64,000 nucleotides of DNA from an uncultured Alphaproteobacteria bacterium (GCA_902613185.1 CACMGP010000002.1:223378-287377), one strand, 5' to 3'. Positions 9,598 to 17,982 are shown, counted from the first letter of the stretch. Notes: generated by a model not told the origin, from the sequence alone. Translations and numbers: made by a program.

Positions 9598-10591
9598 CTA
9601 AATACTGATAACCAAACCAGAAAATACCATTATTAACTTTAGTGCAATTAAATCTTAGTCTACCTTTTACAGGTAAACGATTAAGTTCAACTAATAACTT
9701 ATTATTAAGATTTGTAATTGTTGGATTAAATGATCCTTGAAAATCACTTATAAAACAATTTATGTTGGAGGAGTCCTCGTTAAAATCTAAAGCATATCTA
9801 CTGATAGGCTCACTTTGATAAGGGTTACTAGGTTCAATAAGCACATTATTAAAAGGTAAAACACTTGATGCATCTTTTATTCGATTAATAGATCCGTAAT
9901 TCTCATTTAAGGGGAATCTTGGAATAAAATATTTTTGATTAATTGAAAAGGCACCTGAATGTTGTCCAAATGCTGCATCAAAATACTGAGAAACTACTTT
10001 TTGAGCCATAGAGCTATTTTCACCAAAAGGATAAGCAAATAAATTTGGAGTAATATTTAAATTTTCAAAAATAAGATCCTGAGATTTTTCTATTTCATTT
10101 ACAATTTCAATTTCACTAAGACTAGATAAACTTGAATGAGAGTGTGTGTGATTTTGAATATCTACACCACGACTTAGTACACTTTTAAGCTGAGTCCAAT
10201 TCATATAATTTTGTCCACCAACGTTTTCTGTATTTAAAAAAAGAGTGACTGGTATCTCATACTTTTCAAAAATAGGTAATCCCACCTCAAAAAATGATAA
10301 ATAAGCATCATCTACAGTTATTGAAATAGTTTTTTTTTGTAATTTATCTTCAAACAAAAGATCTCTAGCTAAAATAAAATTAAACCCCTGATCCTTTAAA
10401 TATTCTAGATGACTTACTAATTGCTCTTCTCGTATATTTGTTGAGGGATACTTATTTTCACCAAATCGATGATACATTAGAATATTATTTGGAATTGTAT
10501 CATTCACACTTGTTGCATAGGATGTACTAATTGGAAAAGTAAAATTTGACACAAAAATGATCAGTAAAGTAAAAAATTTTGAAATCGGCAT
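9590..10591 (-). CDS. Exported polysaccharide deacetylase (NodB-type)
   Basis: Carbohydrate esterase family 4-like metal-dependent deacetylase, likely acting on a cell-wall or surface polysaccharide. A 333-residue protein from ATG 10591, which gives the signal peptide MPISKFFTLLIIFVSNFTFP and following residues. Catalytic motifs: ITVDDAY with Asp94-Asp95 (the family has TFDDG), then His148-x3-His152 (NHTHSHSSL), together forming the metal triad; YPFGE matches motif 3. The C-terminal 90 residues form a beta-rich tail without recognised domain. Its 5' end overlaps the divergent tsaB by 35 bases if both starts are right. Confidence 0.85.
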   Translation of the reverse strand: MPISKFFTLLIIFVSNFTFPISTSYATSVNDTIPNNILMYHRFGENKYPSTNIREEQLVSHLEYLKDQGFNFILARDLLFEDKLQKKTISITVDDAYLSFFEVGLPIFEKYEIPVTLFLNTENVGGQNYMNWTQLKSVLSRGVDIQNHTHSHSSLSSLSEIEIVNEIEKSQDLIFENLNITPNLFAYPFGENSSMAQKVVSQYFDAAFGQHSGAFSINQKYFIPRFPLNENYGSINRIKDASSVLPFNNVLIEPSNPYQSEPISRYALDFNEDSSNINCFISDFQGSFNPTITNLNNKLLVELNRLPVKGRLRFNCTKVNNGIFWFGYQYLVN

Positions 10592-11210
10592 CGATAGCTC
10601 TTTATCATACTGTTCAATTACTTTATTTAAAAATGAAAAAATCATTTGGGATAAAACTGTAAAAAGTGAGTATGGACATGAAAAAATATTATCGGAATTA
10701 CTACAAAACTTAGTAACTAAAACAAAAATAAAGGCTGATCATATCAAAAAATTGCATCTAAATTATGGACCAGCACGCTTTACAGCAATAAGAAATTGTC
10801 ACTCACTTATGAAAGGCTTTTTTATAGATCATAAAGTAGAAATTGTGGGTTATTCTATCTTTGAGCATTTCTTTTTAGGTGTTAACAAAAAACTTACTAA
10901 AAATGTCTTGTGTGTGATTGACACAAATAGAAAAGATTTAGCTATTCAAAAGATTGATACATCAGGCAAGTTAATTGGAAAGACAAAAACTTTAAAAATT
11001 GACTCAGACCTTGAGGATATATTGAGTCAAAACTATTTTTTAATAGGAAACGGATTAGAAAAACTAAAAAAAATTTCTGAATTTGCCTTTATTAAAAATA
11101 AAATTATTTCGCCAACAAAATTGAAGTCAAATTATTTTATTAAAAAGCATTATAAGAAAAAATCTTATTATAAATTCCCAAAAATAATTTATCCCTACTC
11201 TCCGATTTAA
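10557..11210 (+). CDS. tsaB: TsaB, tRNA threonylcarbamoyladenosine biosynthesis partner protein
   Basis: ASKHA-fold pseudo-protease that pairs with TsaD in making t6A37 on tRNAs. A 217-residue protein from ATG 10557. The N-terminal IGIDSSLSYCSITLF matches the family's first strand (LxIDTS), followed by GHEKILSELL and GPARFTAIRNCHSLMKGF, the degenerate equivalent of GPGSFTGLRIG. The C-terminal part is short and very Lys-rich. Frequently rimI follows tsaB; here it is absent and msrA converges. The divergence from the family core lowers certainty a little, but motif order is right. Confidence 0.82.
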   Translation: MISKVKNFEIGIDSSLSYCSITLFKNEKIIWDKTVKSEYGHEKILSELLQNLVTKTKIKADHIKKLHLNYGPARFTAIRNCHSLMKGFFIDHKVEIVGYSIFEHFFLGVNKKLTKNVLCVIDTNRKDLAIQKIDTSGKLIGKTKTLKIDSDLEDILSQNYFLIGNGLEKLKKISEFAFIKNKIISPTKLKSNYFIKKHYKKKSYYKFPKIIYPYSPI

Positions 11211-11213
11211 AAA

Positions 11214-11678
11214 TTAAAAATTTAAAAAAGAGTATTTTTTTTCCATATACTTTTGATGATAATCCTCTGCGGGACAGTAATTCTTTACGGGTTCTATAAT
11301 CGTAGTAATTTTTTGATTGAATTGGCTTTCGTTCAATTTGTCTGTGATCTGCTTTGCTATTTCACATTGAGTTTCGTCATAATAGCCTATCAATGATCGG
11401 TATTGAGATCCTCGATCTGGGCCTTGTTGATTTAAAGTTGTCGGATCATGAATTTGATAAAAAAACTCCACAAGGCTGGTATATGAAACGAGATTTTCAT
11501 CAAATTTTAAGAAAACGACTTCAACATGGTTTGTATTACCTTTGCAAACTTCTTCGTAAGAAGTTTTATCAGTTAAGCCTTGAGAGTAGCCTACTTGGGT
11601 TTCAATCACACCTTTGATCTCAGAAAATTTTTTTTCAGGCCCCCAAAAACATCCTGCACCAAATAATGCTTTAGACAT
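11214..11678 (-). CDS. msrA: Peptide methionine-(S)-S-oxide reductase
   Basis: Repairs oxidised methionine in proteins with thioredoxin as reductant. A 154-residue protein with the signature GAGCFWGPEKKF, catalytic Cys10. The later VGYSQGLTDKTSYEEVCKG and DPTTLNQQGPDRGSQYRS are classic MsrA motifs; Cys at the C-terminal NYCPAEDYHQKY is the probable resolving residue. Third gene of a small operon with the SMP-30-like and DUF2805 genes; its start overlaps the DUF2805 stop by 8 bases. Useful to a phototroph exposed to oxidants. Confidence 0.96.
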   Translation of the reverse strand: MSKALFGAGCFWGPEKKFSEIKGVIETQVGYSQGLTDKTSYEEVCKGNTNHVEVVFLKFDENLVSYTSLVEFFYQIHDPTTLNQQGPDRGSQYRSLIGYYDETQCEIAKQITDKLNESQFNQKITTIIEPVKNYCPAEDYHQKYMEKKYSFLNF

Positions 11679-11889
11679 AATCTTTTCCTTTTAGTTGTGT
11701 CTTTTGGGCACTTCTTTGGTGAATTCTCTTTCTCCAAATTTCATAGCTTTTTTGTTTAATATTTTTTTTCATAATTTTTTTAACATCACCCTCATCAATT
11801 TCATAAATTTTTTTGATATGACTAAAATCTGTTTGATCGTCCCAAGCCATTTGAATTATTTCGCTAATCTGAGATTGATTAAATTTCAT
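11671..11889 (-). CDS. DUF2805 / TIGR03643 family small protein
   Basis: A 72-residue protein. The pattern ISEIIQMAWDDQTDFSHIKK, then YEIDEGDVKKIMKKN, SYEIWRKRIHQR matches the short DUF2805 (TIGR03643) family, which looks like a helix-turn-helix fold but has no established function. ATG start at 11889, two bases after the SMP-30-like gene and overlapping msrA by 8 bases, so the three are almost certainly one transcript. Confidence 0.85.
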   Translation of the reverse strand: MKFNQSQISEIIQMAWDDQTDFSHIKKIYEIDEGDVKKIMKKNIKQKSYEIWRKRIHQRSAQKTQLKGKDYV

Positions 11890-11891
11890 AC

Positions 11892-12803
11892 TTAATGATA
11901 CAAATCGGGGATATTTTCAGATCTATAACAATTTGAAGCATAACCTTGTTCTTGGGTAACAAACTTAAACAGTTTTCCTGCATGCGGTTGTCTTTCTGCT
12001 TCAATGTCGTTGAGACCAACAGATGCAGTTGTAATAAAAAGCTCATTGAGATTTTTCCCACCAAAAGTGCAACTTGTTACTTTTGAAACAGGAAGTTGTA
12101 AAATTAATTTAAGTGAACCTTTTTTATCAAAACAACAAACTTTGCCACTTCCCCACATTGCTACCCATAAGTTACCATTTTTATCAACTGTCATTCCATC
12201 TGGGTTTCCATCGATTTTGTTCATTGAAAGAAAAACTTTTTTATTTATTCCATTGCCTGACAAATCATTGATAGAAAAAATATAAATAATTCTTTTTATA
12301 GAGTCAGTTACATAACCTACATTTCTCTCATAGTCAAAAACTGGTCCATTTGAAATAATATAAGAGTTATCTGAGTATATTGGTTTTAAATTGGAGTCAT
12401 GACATATAACTTTTCCAGTCTGAGACTTTTGTTGAATATCCATTGTTGATATCCAAATTTGTCCATTTAAATCTATGTCTGCATCATTAATCCTATTATT
12501 TGGACTATCAAAATTGATCTTTGTTAGAAGCTGTTTTTTAGATAATGAGGGATGAATTGAATAAAGAGAATCGTATGAACTCATGATATAATTTTTATTG
12601 TCTTGTAAAAGAATATTGGTGACACCGTCTTGTACTGAATATTGTCGTTCTTCGTTATTATCTTGATCAGTTTCAATTATTTTATTTTCATAAATATCCA
12701 CCCATAACAGCTTATCGTGCCTCCAATCCCAAATTGGCCTTTGACCTAGAACACTTTTATATGATTGATGGCAAACAGATGGTTGCTCGTATTTAATTCT
12801 CAC
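11892..12803 (-). CDS. SMP-30/gluconolactonase/LRE family protein
   Basis: A six-bladed beta-propeller sugar lactonase-type protein of 303 residues. Seen: GQRPIWDWRHDKLLWVDIYE near the N-terminus (E/W metal pocket region), NDADIDLNGQIWISTM in the middle (Asn-Asp metal ligands), and GNPDGMTVDKNGNLWVAMWG (Asp active-site region). These match the SMP-30 family, which hydrolyses sugar lactones such as gluconolactone. The N-terminal Glu of the canonical GEGPxW is changed to GQRPIW, so activity or specificity may differ. First gene of the operon with DUF2805 and msrA. Confidence 0.85.
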   Translation of the reverse strand: MRIKYEQPSVCHQSYKSVLGQRPIWDWRHDKLLWVDIYENKIIETDQDNNEERQYSVQDGVTNILLQDNKNYIMSSYDSLYSIHPSLSKKQLLTKINFDSPNNRINDADIDLNGQIWISTMDIQQKSQTGKVICHDSNLKPIYSDNSYIISNGPVFDYERNVGYVTDSIKRIIYIFSINDLSGNGINKKVFLSMNKIDGNPDGMTVDKNGNLWVAMWGSGKVCCFDKKGSLKLILQLPVSKVTSCTFGGKNLNELFITTASVGLNDIEAERQPHAGKLFKFVTQEQGYASNCYRSENIPDLYH

Positions 12804-12929
12804 AAAGATGATTATAAACTAAATATTTAGATGAAAAAAGTATGTTGGAGATTTGTTTTGATTGTCTTATCGTGTTTTTAATATAGAAATTGCATGAGCA
12901 ATTTGTGTTCTTATTGATTTAAGAGTTTG
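12804..12929. other. Divergent intergenic region, 126 bases
   Basis: AT-rich spacer between the SMP-30-like operon (minus) and a lipoprotein gene (plus), so it must hold both promoters. No convincing -35/-10 pair, operator repeat or RNA was recognised. Confidence 0.5.
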
Positions 12930-13346
12930 ATGAATTTAGTTAAATTATCTAAATATTTTATTTTTATTTCTTTTCTGATTATAGCAACAGGCTGTGAAAC
13001 AACTGATGTAGAAGAGAAAGTAATAAAACCAGAGCCTGTACCTAAAATTATATATACCCCTGAAGTTGAGGAAACTGTTGAGGAAAGTGATGAAATTGTT
13101 GAGCATTTCAAAGGTGTAGAACTATTTTTAAATAGATCGCTAAATGATTTAATTTTAAAATATGGAAAAGTTGATTTTTCAAAAATTGAGAGTGTTTATG
13201 AATTCCACAGATATAACATTGATAATTGTAGAATCTTTATACAAAATAGATCTGTAGATGAAACAATAATAAACATTACGATTTACAATTATAAAAAGAA
13301 TTTGTTTATCGAAACATACTCAAAAGATTTGTGTACTGATATTTAA
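12930..13346 (+). CDS. Small lipoprotein, unknown function
   Basis: A 138-residue protein from ATG 12930 (an in-frame TTG lies directly upstream). N-terminal type II signal peptide ends in the lipobox IATGC with Cys22 as the lipidation site; a Pro/Glu-rich linker (KPEPVPKIIYTPEVEETVEE) follows. The C-terminal 75 residues contain FLNRSLNDLILKYGKVDFSK and two cysteines, resembling small alphaproteobacterial lipoproteins with a short beta-sheet domain, but no named family is assigned. Likely anchored in the outer or inner membrane, facing the periplasm. Confidence 0.7.
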   Translation: MNLVKLSKYFIFISFLIIATGCETTDVEEKVIKPEPVPKIIYTPEVEETVEESDEIVEHFKGVELFLNRSLNDLILKYGKVDFSKIESVYEFHRYNIDNCRIFIQNRSVDETIINITIYNYKKNLFIETYSKDLCTDI

Positions 13347-13387
13347 AATAGATAATTGTTTAATAACAAATAATATAATTCTTAATT

Positions 13388-13786
13388 ATGAAATTTAAGT
13401 ATGGGATATTTATTTTATTTTTCTCAATAAATTGTTTTGCTCATCATCCAGGAAATCAGATAGATGCTGATAAGCCTTACCCTTCAATTAATTTAACAGT
13501 CATCAAAGATAAAATTGATGGTTACAATATTTTTATAGATTTAAAAAATTTTAATCTAAACCCTTCAGAAATTGGAGGTGAAAATATTTCAAACTCTGGA
13601 TATTTACAGCTTTTTATAAATGATATAAGAATCACAAGAATTTATTCTGACTGGGTACACATACCTCAACGTTTTTTTAATCTTAAAGAAAACTTTATCA
13701 AAATTACAATTCATTCCTACCTCCATGATCAGTTTACTATTAAGGGGAAACCAATAGAACACATAGTAAAAGTTATCGATAATTAA
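13388..13786 (+). CDS. Small exported protein starting HHPG, unknown function
   Basis: A 132-residue protein with a clear signal peptide (MKFKYGIFILFFSINCFA). The mature protein begins HHPGNQIDADKPYPS, a His-rich start that could bind a metal, followed by an all-beta domain with GYLQLFINDIRITRIYSDWV, reminiscent of small periplasmic beta-sandwich proteins. No named family is assigned. It follows the lipoprotein gene by 41 bases in the same direction, but the two need not be functionally linked. Confidence 0.65.
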   Translation: MKFKYGIFILFFSINCFAHHPGNQIDADKPYPSINLTVIKDKIDGYNIFIDLKNFNLNPSEIGGENISNSGYLQLFINDIRITRIYSDWVHIPQRFFNLKENFIKITIHSYLHDQFTIKGKPIEHIVKVIDN

Positions 13787-13868
13787 ATTTAAATTAAAGA
13801 ATTTAAAAAAACTTACTCTATGTACAAAAGTTAAATGAATTTCGAATTTTCTAAAATTAAATAGTTAC

Positions 13869-14342
13869 TCAAGCTTTATAAGGAAGTGAAGAGTGATGCA
13901 AAACTATTTTTAATATATCGTTTTCAGTTTTTTTATATCCCCAGCTCTTATCAACTTTGACAGCGGTTCCTTCTTTGTTTATCAAAGTTACCCAACCCAT
14001 CCACATTGCTACATTTTGATCAATAAACACAGATGATGTTTCTGATTTGACTTCGAGCCAATCTTTAATTCCAAAACCACTATCTGTTGGGTACTTTGGG
14101 TTATTTCCAACAAAGTATGAAAGTGCTCCCTCTTTGTCTAATCGAAATGTTTGATTACCGCCACTAAGAGTTGGTTTAAATAATACTGATCCTAACTCAA
14201 ACCCATAAAGATTATCTAACATTTCGTTTGCAACTAAAGTAGCTTGATCAATACCTTTTTTTTCATAAGCCTGTGAAATTGCAATCATGCTCTCTCCCCA
14301 AGCAGTACGAGCATTCGTTAAATCATTTTCATTTATTGTCAT
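13869..14342 (-). CDS. NTF2/SnoaL-like protein
   Basis: A 157-residue cytosolic protein without a signal peptide. Motifs such as ARTAWGESMIAISQAYEKKG, VLFKPTLSGGNQTFRLDKEG, GNNPKYPTDSGFGIKDW, and a terminal LKIVLHHSSLPYKA are typical of a proteobacterial family with an NTF2-like alpha+beta cone, sometimes annotated as phosphoribosyl-AMP cyclohydrolase, apparently by mistake, since no cyclohydrolase zinc site is present. Function unknown; the buried pocket of NTF2-like proteins suggests small-molecule binding. It follows the prenyl synthase gene on the same strand. Confidence 0.7.
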   Translation of the reverse strand: MTINENDLTNARTAWGESMIAISQAYEKKGIDQATLVANEMLDNLYGFELGSVLFKPTLSGGNQTFRLDKEGALSYFVGNNPKYPTDSGFGIKDWLEVKSETSSVFIDQNVAMWMGWVTLINKEGTAVKVDKSWGYKKTENDILKIVLHHSSLPYKA

Positions 14343-14379
14343 TGGCTATGTGTTATTTCATATTTATAAAAATGATTAT

Positions 14380-15279
14380 TCATTTAATACGATTAACGAT
14401 AAAATTAACAAGACTCGACATATATAGCAAGGGTTCCCTCTTTTTATTAAAGAAATTTTGCATTGCTTTGTAATTTCTATCTTGAATCAGTTTTAAATAC
14501 TTAATACATTCAGTGCGATTAAGCTTATATGCAATATTTGCTTTTTGTGAGTCTTTTTTAATTTTCTTTCCAACTTTTTTCTCATTGCCCCATCTATCAA
14601 GCATATCATCAGTAACTTGAAAAATTTTTCCAATTGTATCTCCAATTTTTTTTAGCTCTCTTTTTTTATTTAAATTTAATTTTTTTACTGTTAGAAGAAG
14701 ATTGAAACATAAACTGAATAATGCACCTGTTTTTAAAAGATGCATTGTCTCTATATCCTTTATTGTTGAATTTTTTTTCATGTAGATATCCATTGATTGT
14801 CCAGCAATCAAACCCTCCAAACCGTTAGCTTTTGAAAGCATCTGTATTGATTTGATTTTCTGATTATCAGAGAGATTTTTTGACTCAGCTAGCGTTTTTA
14901 CTGATAAAACTTGAAACATATCTCCAGCTAAGACAGCAGTTGCCTCATCAAATTTTTTATGCACAGTTAATTTACCCCTTCTATAGTCATCGTTATCCAT
15001 AGACGGTAAATCATCGTGGATTAGTGAGTGCAGGTGAACACATTCTATCGAAAGGGCAAAGTCATCTAATATTTTCGGCTTAATATTTAAATATAAACCC
15101 ATTCGACAAAGCAAGAACGGTCTAATCCTCTTTCCACCAGTTTTGGCAAAATAAATCATTGCCTTCTTAATTCGTTTATCGGGTGACTTTAATTCTTGTA
15201 TGTGTCTAATAAGCTTTTTATCAAAATTCAGAGAAAATGATTTAATTTGCTTTTTCTCAAAGTTTTCACTTATTTTCAT
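14380..15279 (-). CDS. ispA: Polyprenyl diphosphate synthase (FPP/GGPP synthase, CrtE/IspA type)
   Basis: Head-to-tail isoprenyl diphosphate synthase condensing IPP with allylic diphosphates. A 299-residue protein with GGKRIRP (48-54), first aspartate-rich motif DDLPSMD (89-95), and second motif DDMLD (224-228). The fifth residue before the first motif is His84, where FPP synthases often have Tyr and GGPP synthases small residues, so product length (C15 or C20) is not fixed by the sequence. Its place beside the rhodopsin/carotenoid genes suggests a CrtE role supplying GGPP for phytoene. No xseB or dxs neighbour is present. Confidence 0.9.
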   Translation of the reverse strand: MKISENFEKKQIKSFSLNFDKKLIRHIQELKSPDKRIKKAMIYFAKTGGKRIRPFLLCRMGLYLNIKPKILDDFALSIECVHLHSLIHDDLPSMDNDDYRRGKLTVHKKFDEATAVLAGDMFQVLSVKTLAESKNLSDNQKIKSIQMLSKANGLEGLIAGQSMDIYMKKNSTIKDIETMHLLKTGALFSLCFNLLLTVKKLNLNKKRELKKIGDTIGKIFQVTDDMLDRWGNEKKVGKKIKKDSQKANIAYKLNRTECIKYLKLIQDRNYKAMQNFFNKKREPLLYMSSLVNFIVNRIK

Positions 15280-15283
15280 TTAA

Positions 15284-15493
15284 TTACAAGTTATCCAAGT
15301 AATGAGAGGTGTGATTATCGAAAATGAATATAATTACACCTATAAACACAAGGTAAACAAAGAAATTAATGATTTTCTTAGTTTTTTTGTTATTTATGTA
15401 GCTTTTATTGAATTTCAGTATTATCCATAGCAATAGTGTGGATAAAAAGAATAAAAACCCATTAAACAGTACACTATCTTGAAAAATAGCCAT
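15284..15493 (-). CDS. Small two-helix membrane protein next to proteorhodopsin
   Basis: A 69-residue protein from ATG 15493 (73 residues if GTG 15505 is used). Two hydrophobic segments: SVLFNGFLFFLSTLLLWIIL and IINFFVYLVFIGVIIFIF, joined by a basic loop (KFNKSYINNKKTKK), and a short tail with two His. Only 4 bases separate it from the prenyl synthase gene, implying one transcript divergent from proteorhodopsin. No family is recognised. Location suggests, but does not prove, a role with the rhodopsin or carotenoid system. Confidence 0.6.
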   Translation of the reverse strand: MAIFQDSVLFNGFLFFLSTLLLWIILKFNKSYINNKKTKKIINFFVYLVFIGVIIFIFDNHTSHYLDNL

Positions 15494-15505
15494 TTTTTTA
15501 CCCAC

Positions 15506-15644
15506 TATACTCCCAAAATATATTAATAAAAGTCATATTAGGTATTTTTTTTTTGCAATTTATACCTATAATCCCCTGAAATTAACAAATCCTTACATTT
15601 AGGATTCTGTTATAAGTTTTAGAACTTAAGAAAAGGAGTACTCA
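15506..15644 (+). promoter_or_regulatory. Divergent proteorhodopsin regulatory region with inverted repeat and strong RBS
   Basis: It contains TAGGTAT (15539-15545) and its exact complement ATACCTA (15562-15568) around a T-rich loop, overlapping a TATAAT at 15567-15572 that could be a -10 box. A second 6-base inverted repeat, AATCCT/AGGATT, lies at 15588-15606. AAAAGGAG at 15631-15638 is an unusually strong Shine-Dalgarno site for this window, 6 bases before the proteorhodopsin ATG. These fit a highly expressed, possibly regulated gene; the operator role is inferred. Confidence 0.5.
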
Positions 15645-16412
15645 ATGATTAAGTTTTTAAAATCTATGGCTATACCAACAGCTGCTCTAGTAGCACTGCC
15701 AGGAATAGCTTCTGCAAGCGTTGGCTTAGCGCCAGACGACTTTGTTGGGATATCTTTTTGGGTTATCTCAATGTGTATGGTTGCCGCTACTGCATTCTTT
15801 TTCCTAGAAACTAACAATGTATCAGGTAAGTGGAAGACATCTCTTGCACTTGGTGGTCTTGTTTGTCTAGTTGCCGCAGTACACTACTTCTATATGAGAG
15901 AAGTATGGGTAACAACAGGTGATACACCTACTGTTTATAGATATGTTGACTGGTTAATCACTGTTCCATTACAGATGATTGAATTCTACATTATCCTTGC
16001 TGCAGTTGCTGCAGTGTCAGCTGGTATTTTCTGGAGACTGTTAATCGGTACTTTAGTGATGCTTGTTGCTGGTTATGCTGGTGAAGCTGGCTTCATTAAC
16101 GCATGGGCAGGATTCATTGTAGGTCTAGCTGGTTGGGCATACATTTTATATGAAATTTTTGCTGGTGAAGCTGGTAAAGCTGCTGCTGACAAATGTCCTG
16201 CAGCTGTTCAAACAGCTTTCAACACAATGAGATGGATCGTTACAGTTGGTTGGGCAATTTATCCATTAGGATATTTCTTCGGTTACTTAACTGGAGGAGC
16301 TGATGCTGTAACTCTAAACGTTATCTATAACGTTGCTGACGTTGTGAATAAGATTGCTTTTGTCGCAGTTATTTGGGCTGCTGCTGTAGCATCTTCAGGC
16401 AAAAAAGCTTAA
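15645..16412 (+). CDS. pop: Proteorhodopsin, blue-absorbing light-driven proton pump
   Basis: Seven-helix retinal protein of 255 residues with a probable cleaved leader (MIKFLKSMAIPTAALVALPG). With numbering offset +5 from the reference green proteorhodopsin: His80 (H75), proton acceptor Asp102 (D97), spectral-tuning Gln110 (position 105, Gln means blue), proton donor Glu113 (E108), and retinal Schiff-base Lys236 (K231) in YNVADVVNKIAF. Motif RYVDWLITVPLQMIEF is diagnostic. Strong ribosome binding site upstream and a strong terminator downstream make it a self-contained transcription unit between divergent ispA-type and downstream crt genes. It should generate proton motive force in blue light. 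Confidence 0.98.
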   Translation: MIKFLKSMAIPTAALVALPGIASASVGLAPDDFVGISFWVISMCMVAATAFFFLETNNVSGKWKTSLALGGLVCLVAAVHYFYMREVWVTTGDTPTVYRYVDWLITVPLQMIEFYIILAAVAAVSAGIFWRLLIGTLVMLVAGYAGEAGFINAWAGFIVGLAGWAYILYEIFAGEAGKAAADKCPAAVQTAFNTMRWIVTVGWAIYPLGYFFGYLTGGADAVTLNVIYNVADVVNKIAFVAVIWAAAVASSGKKA

Positions 16413-16432
16413 TAAAGCTTTATAACCTATTT

Positions 16433-16468
16433 AAACCAGGCAAGGCTAACTTGCCTGGTTTTTTTTTG
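16433..16468 (+). terminator. Rho-independent terminator after proteorhodopsin
   Basis: A perfect 12-base stem, AAACCAGGCAAG (16433-16444) with CTTGCCTGGTTT (16450-16461), around loop GCTAA, followed by a run of T to 16468. It lies 20 bases after the proteorhodopsin stop and before crtI. It is the clearest terminator in the window and would let proteorhodopsin mRNA accumulate apart from the crt genes. Confidence 0.95.
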
Positions 16469-16494
16469 TCTAAATTTCATATACTTTAACTATC

Positions 16495-17982
16495 TTGAGT
16501 AAGAGAGTTGTAGTTATTGGTGGGGGTTTTGGAGGACTAGCTGCTGCCTTAAGGTGCAGAAAACTTGGTTTTGATGTCACGCTGCTTGAAAGACTTAACA
16601 TGCTTGGCGGAAGAGCAAGAGTTTTCGAAAAAGATGGTTATAAACATGATGCTGGACCAACTGTTATAACAGCGCCCTTTTTATTTGAAGAACTTTTTGA
16701 ATTATTTGGTGAAAACTTAAAAGATTACTTAAATTTTAAATCCTTAGACCCTTGGTACAGATTTTACTTTCACAATGGAAAAACTTTTGATTATCGACCA
16801 TCTATCGAAGATACAAATAATGAAATAAGAAAATTTGATGAAAATGATGTTGATGGTTATGACAAATTATTAAAAACTTCAAAAGATATTTTTGAGATAG
16901 GTTTCGAAAAGTTATCTGATAAGCCATTTATTTCCTTTTGGGAAATGGCAAAGCAAATACCGTCATTAATAAAACTCAAAAGTTATTTAACAGTCAGTCA
17001 ATTGGTAAATAGTAAATTAAAAAATAAGTATCTGCGGAAGGCATTTTCGATACATCCTTTATTAGTTGGGGGCAATCCGTTCACTACAACATCTATATAC
17101 GCATTAATACACTATCTTGAAAGAAAGTGGGGGGTGTACTTTTGCATGGGAGGCACAGGTAAAATTGTGAGAGAGTTAGAAAATTTAATGTTAAGACAGG
17201 GTATTACTATAAATAAAGAAACCGATGTAGAGCAAATATCCATTATAAATGGTAAAGCAGAAAACGTGGTGCTTAATAACGGAAAAAAAATACCTGCGGA
17301 TCTTGTGATTTGTAATGCAGATCCCCCTACAGTTTATAGTGAAATGTTACCGTCAGAATACTCCAGAGATAGCCTTCTCAAACCTAAGAGATTTACACAT
17401 TACTCTATGGGCCTTTATGTTCTTTTTTTTGGATCGAAGAAAAAATTCTCTGATGTCGCTCACCACACTATTTGGATGTCTGAAAGATATAAAGATCTCC
17501 TTCACGATATTTTTGAGAAAAAAATTTTGACTGAGGATTTTTCACTTTATCTTCATCGTCCAACAGCAACAGATGATACTTTTGCACCAGAAGGATGTGA
17601 TAGTTTTTATGTGCTATGCCCTGTTCCTAATCTTCAAGGAAATGTTCAATGGAATTTAGAGGGTCCGAAACTTAAGGATAGAATAGTTGAAGCACTGGAT
17701 AAAACTATTATGCCAGGACTAAAAGAAAACATTGAGGCAGAATTCTGGATGACTCCTGAGGATTTTAAAAATGATTATAGATCAAAATACGGAGCTGGGT
17801 TTTCCGTGGCACCAATTTTTTCTCAATCGGCATGGTTTCGTTATCACAACAAAGATAAAAAAATACCAAATTTATATTTTTCAGCTGCCGGATCACATCC
17901 AGGTGCCGGAATACCTGGCGTATTGTGCTCTGCAAAGGTAATAGAAAAGCTTATAATTAGGGATTTCAAAGTTAGTCATTAA
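16495..17982 (+). CDS. crtI: Phytoene desaturase
   Basis: FAD-dependent desaturase converting phytoene to lycopene. A 495-residue protein; dinucleotide-binding VVVIGGGFGGLAAA at about 5-18, then LLERLNMLGGRARVFEKDGY and DAGPTVIT, hallmarks of CrtI; the C-terminal HPGAGIPGVLCSAK closes the FAD site. The start is TTG at 16495; no ATG or GTG gives the intact Rossmann strand. First gene of the crtI-crtB-crtY-blh string, beginning 26 bases after the proteorhodopsin terminator, so expression comes from readthrough or a promoter hidden in the terminator region. Confidence 0.96.
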   Translation: MSKRVVVIGGGFGGLAAALRCRKLGFDVTLLERLNMLGGRARVFEKDGYKHDAGPTVITAPFLFEELFELFGENLKDYLNFKSLDPWYRFYFHNGKTFDYRPSIEDTNNEIRKFDENDVDGYDKLLKTSKDIFEIGFEKLSDKPFISFWEMAKQIPSLIKLKSYLTVSQLVNSKLKNKYLRKAFSIHPLLVGGNPFTTTSIYALIHYLERKWGVYFCMGGTGKIVRELENLMLRQGITINKETDVEQISIINGKAENVVLNNGKKIPADLVICNADPPTVYSEMLPSEYSRDSLLKPKRFTHYSMGLYVLFFGSKKKFSDVAHHTIWMSERYKDLLHDIFEKKILTEDFSLYLHRPTATDDTFAPEGCDSFYVLCPVPNLQGNVQWNLEGPKLKDRIVEALDKTIMPGLKENIEAEFWMTPEDFKNDYRSKYGAGFSVAPIFSQSAWFRYHNKDKKIPNLYFSAAGSHPGAGIPGVLCSAKVIEKLIIRDFKVSH

